Shown here one piece after another: positions 5,862-6,072 of a stretch of DNA of 6,072 nucleotides. The translations under genes and the position numbers were made by a program. Source of the DNA: Pseudomonadota bacterium. Its GTDB lineage: Bacteria > Pseudomonadota > Gammaproteobacteria > Xanthomonadales > Xanthomonadaceae. Under the pieces are notes generated by a model. The model ran no database searches. It had not been told where the DNA came from and saw nothing but the letters and a program-made list of their open reading frames with translations. The stretch's first letter is position 1, and each line of letters begins with the position of its first letter. The stretch covers positions 1-6,072 of the forward strand of contig JAEWOJ010000122.1 of the NCBI GenBank assembly GCA_023399815.1, in the 5' to 3' direction.

Positions 5862-5868
5862 GTCTAAC
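5862..5868 (-). other. Orphan integron core site GTTAGAC (attI-like or attC remnant)
   Basis: Minus-strand GTTAGAC matches GTTRRRY, is preceded by GGC and opens the most proximal cassette, so it is the left boundary of whatever precedes the array. Unlike the other sites there is no R'' partner or pairing arm within the next 120 bases: the upstream sequence GAAACTCAAGACATAAGGC does not fold with anything nearby. An unpaired core is what attI looks like, but attI normally sits beside intI, which is not visible. Confidence 0.5.
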
Positions 5869-5909
5869 GCCTTATGTCTTGAGTTTCCCCTAGCCTAGGA
5901 GTCGAGAGC

Positions 5910-5976
5910 CCGACGTGCGTGCCCGATAACGCCTCGGTGTCAGCGCCACCGTAATTCAGCAGGGGCCGCACGTCGG
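5910..5976. repeat. Perfect 10-bp inverted repeat, 47 bp apart
   Basis: CCGACGTGCG at 5910-5919 and CGCACGTCGG at 5967-5976. The right arm lies in the end of the partial CDS. No T-run follows either arm. Could be a regulatory or recombination-related arm pair, or chance in GC-rich DNA. Confidence 0.4.
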
Positions 5977-6072
5977 ATCTCGCGTCCAGCGCCCGAACAG
6001 TTGACCGAGGTTCCCCTCGAACTGATAAGCGTGGGCCTCGGGCGCGATGCTCTCGACCAGCCAACTGTAGCG
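5956..6072 (-). CDS. C-terminal 38 codons of an unrecognised gene, truncated by the window edge
   Basis: The frame is open from 6072 to a TGA at 5958-5956 and reads RYSWLVESIAPEAHAYQFEG followed by NLGQLFGRWTRDPTCGPC. Codon third positions are almost all G or C, as in the host's genes, and the amino-acid mix is protein-like. The neighbouring frame on this strand, ending at the TAG inside the core site at 5862, shows comparable bias only after about 5990, so a frameshift near the end cannot be excluded. I see no tyrosine-recombinase box, so it does not look like the C-terminus of an integron integrase. It could be a cassette gene or the chromosomal flank. Confidence 0.55.
   Translation of the reverse strand, partial: RYSWLVESIAPEAHAYQFEGNLGQLFGRWTRDPTCGPC

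Larger units (their letters stand above)
3635..5868 (-). mobile_element. Integron gene-cassette array (six cassettes, minus strand)
   Basis: Six ORF-plus-attC units lie head to tail. The attC sites (5414-5473, 5056-5115, 4717-4776, 4265-4324, 4123-4182, 3635-3689) share, on the minus strand, the layout R''-AATTCxxTCAAGCCG-hairpin-CGGCTTAAxTCAGGC-R'. Five are exactly 60 bp. Reading direction follows the usual attC polarity, with the AATTC-TCAAGCCG half next to the gene's 3' end and the GGCGTTAGG half starting the next cassette. The genes and sites agree in direction, so the attI/integrase side should be to the right. Cassette DNA is less GC-rich than the flanking chromosome, as usual for acquired cassettes. 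No integrase gene lies inside the window, so this could be part of a full integron or a cluster lacking integrase. Confidence 0.92.

Noticed and set aside
3635..5868. CRISPR array as explanation for the repeated 60-bp units
   Set aside because: The repeats are spaced 80-450 bp apart, have the R''/R' inverted cores and extrahelical base of attC, and are separated by ORFs rather than uniform spacers.
5924..5978. A further attC with CGATAAC and GTCGGAT as cores
   Set aside because: TAACGCC is shared with true sites, but the first three core bases are wrong and the inner arms do not pair. Chance match.
5864..6064. 66-codon minus-strand frame ending at the TAG in the core site
   Set aside because: Its first half has random third-codon bases, while the overlapping frame ending at 5956 has strong GC bias. 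Kept only as a possible frameshifted tail.

Overview
The window looks like chromosomal DNA of a GC-rich gammaproteobacterium of the Xanthomonadaceae (Stenotrophomonas/Xanthomonas-like). This rests on the GcvP N-terminus, the Bcr/CflA transporter, the small hairpin repeats in the 1.35-1.80 kb gap and the sequence type of the integron attC sites. I ran no database search, so the genus is an inference.

Left part (1-3575), ordinary chromosome. The minus strand carries the 5' end of gcvP (glycine cleavage P-protein). It is preceded by a tandem glycine riboswitch and a TATAAT -10 box. A gap of about 450 bp holds GC-rich hairpin repeats. Two plus-strand genes follow: a 407-aa Bcr/CflA-type multidrug MFS exporter and a 138-aa uncharacterised soluble protein. 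A strong intrinsic terminator closes this block at 3544-3574.

Right part (about 3635-5868), an integron gene-cassette array read on the minus strand. Six cassettes lie in tandem, each a small ORF followed by a roughly 60-bp attC site. From right (proximal) to left (distal) they encode a 4-TM membrane protein, an 85-aa membrane protein, an 88-aa soluble protein, a 140-aa secreted protein, a tiny lipoprotein reading frame broken by a nonsense codon, and a 135-aa SnoaL/NTF2-like protein. The two right-hand attC sites are textbook, with intact GTTRRRY and RYYYAAC cores. The four to the left have progressively damaged cores. The array therefore seems to have a live proximal end and a fossil distal end, as expected if new cassettes enter on the right. 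No cassette gene here is a recognised resistance gene.

Right edge (5869-6072). A lone core site (GTTAGAC on the minus strand, 5862-5868) has no visible partner and may be attI or an attC remnant. Beyond it lies the C-terminal end of an unrecognised minus-strand CDS running off the window. No integrase gene is visible, so I cannot tell whether this is a complete integron whose intI lies outside or an integrase-less cassette cluster.
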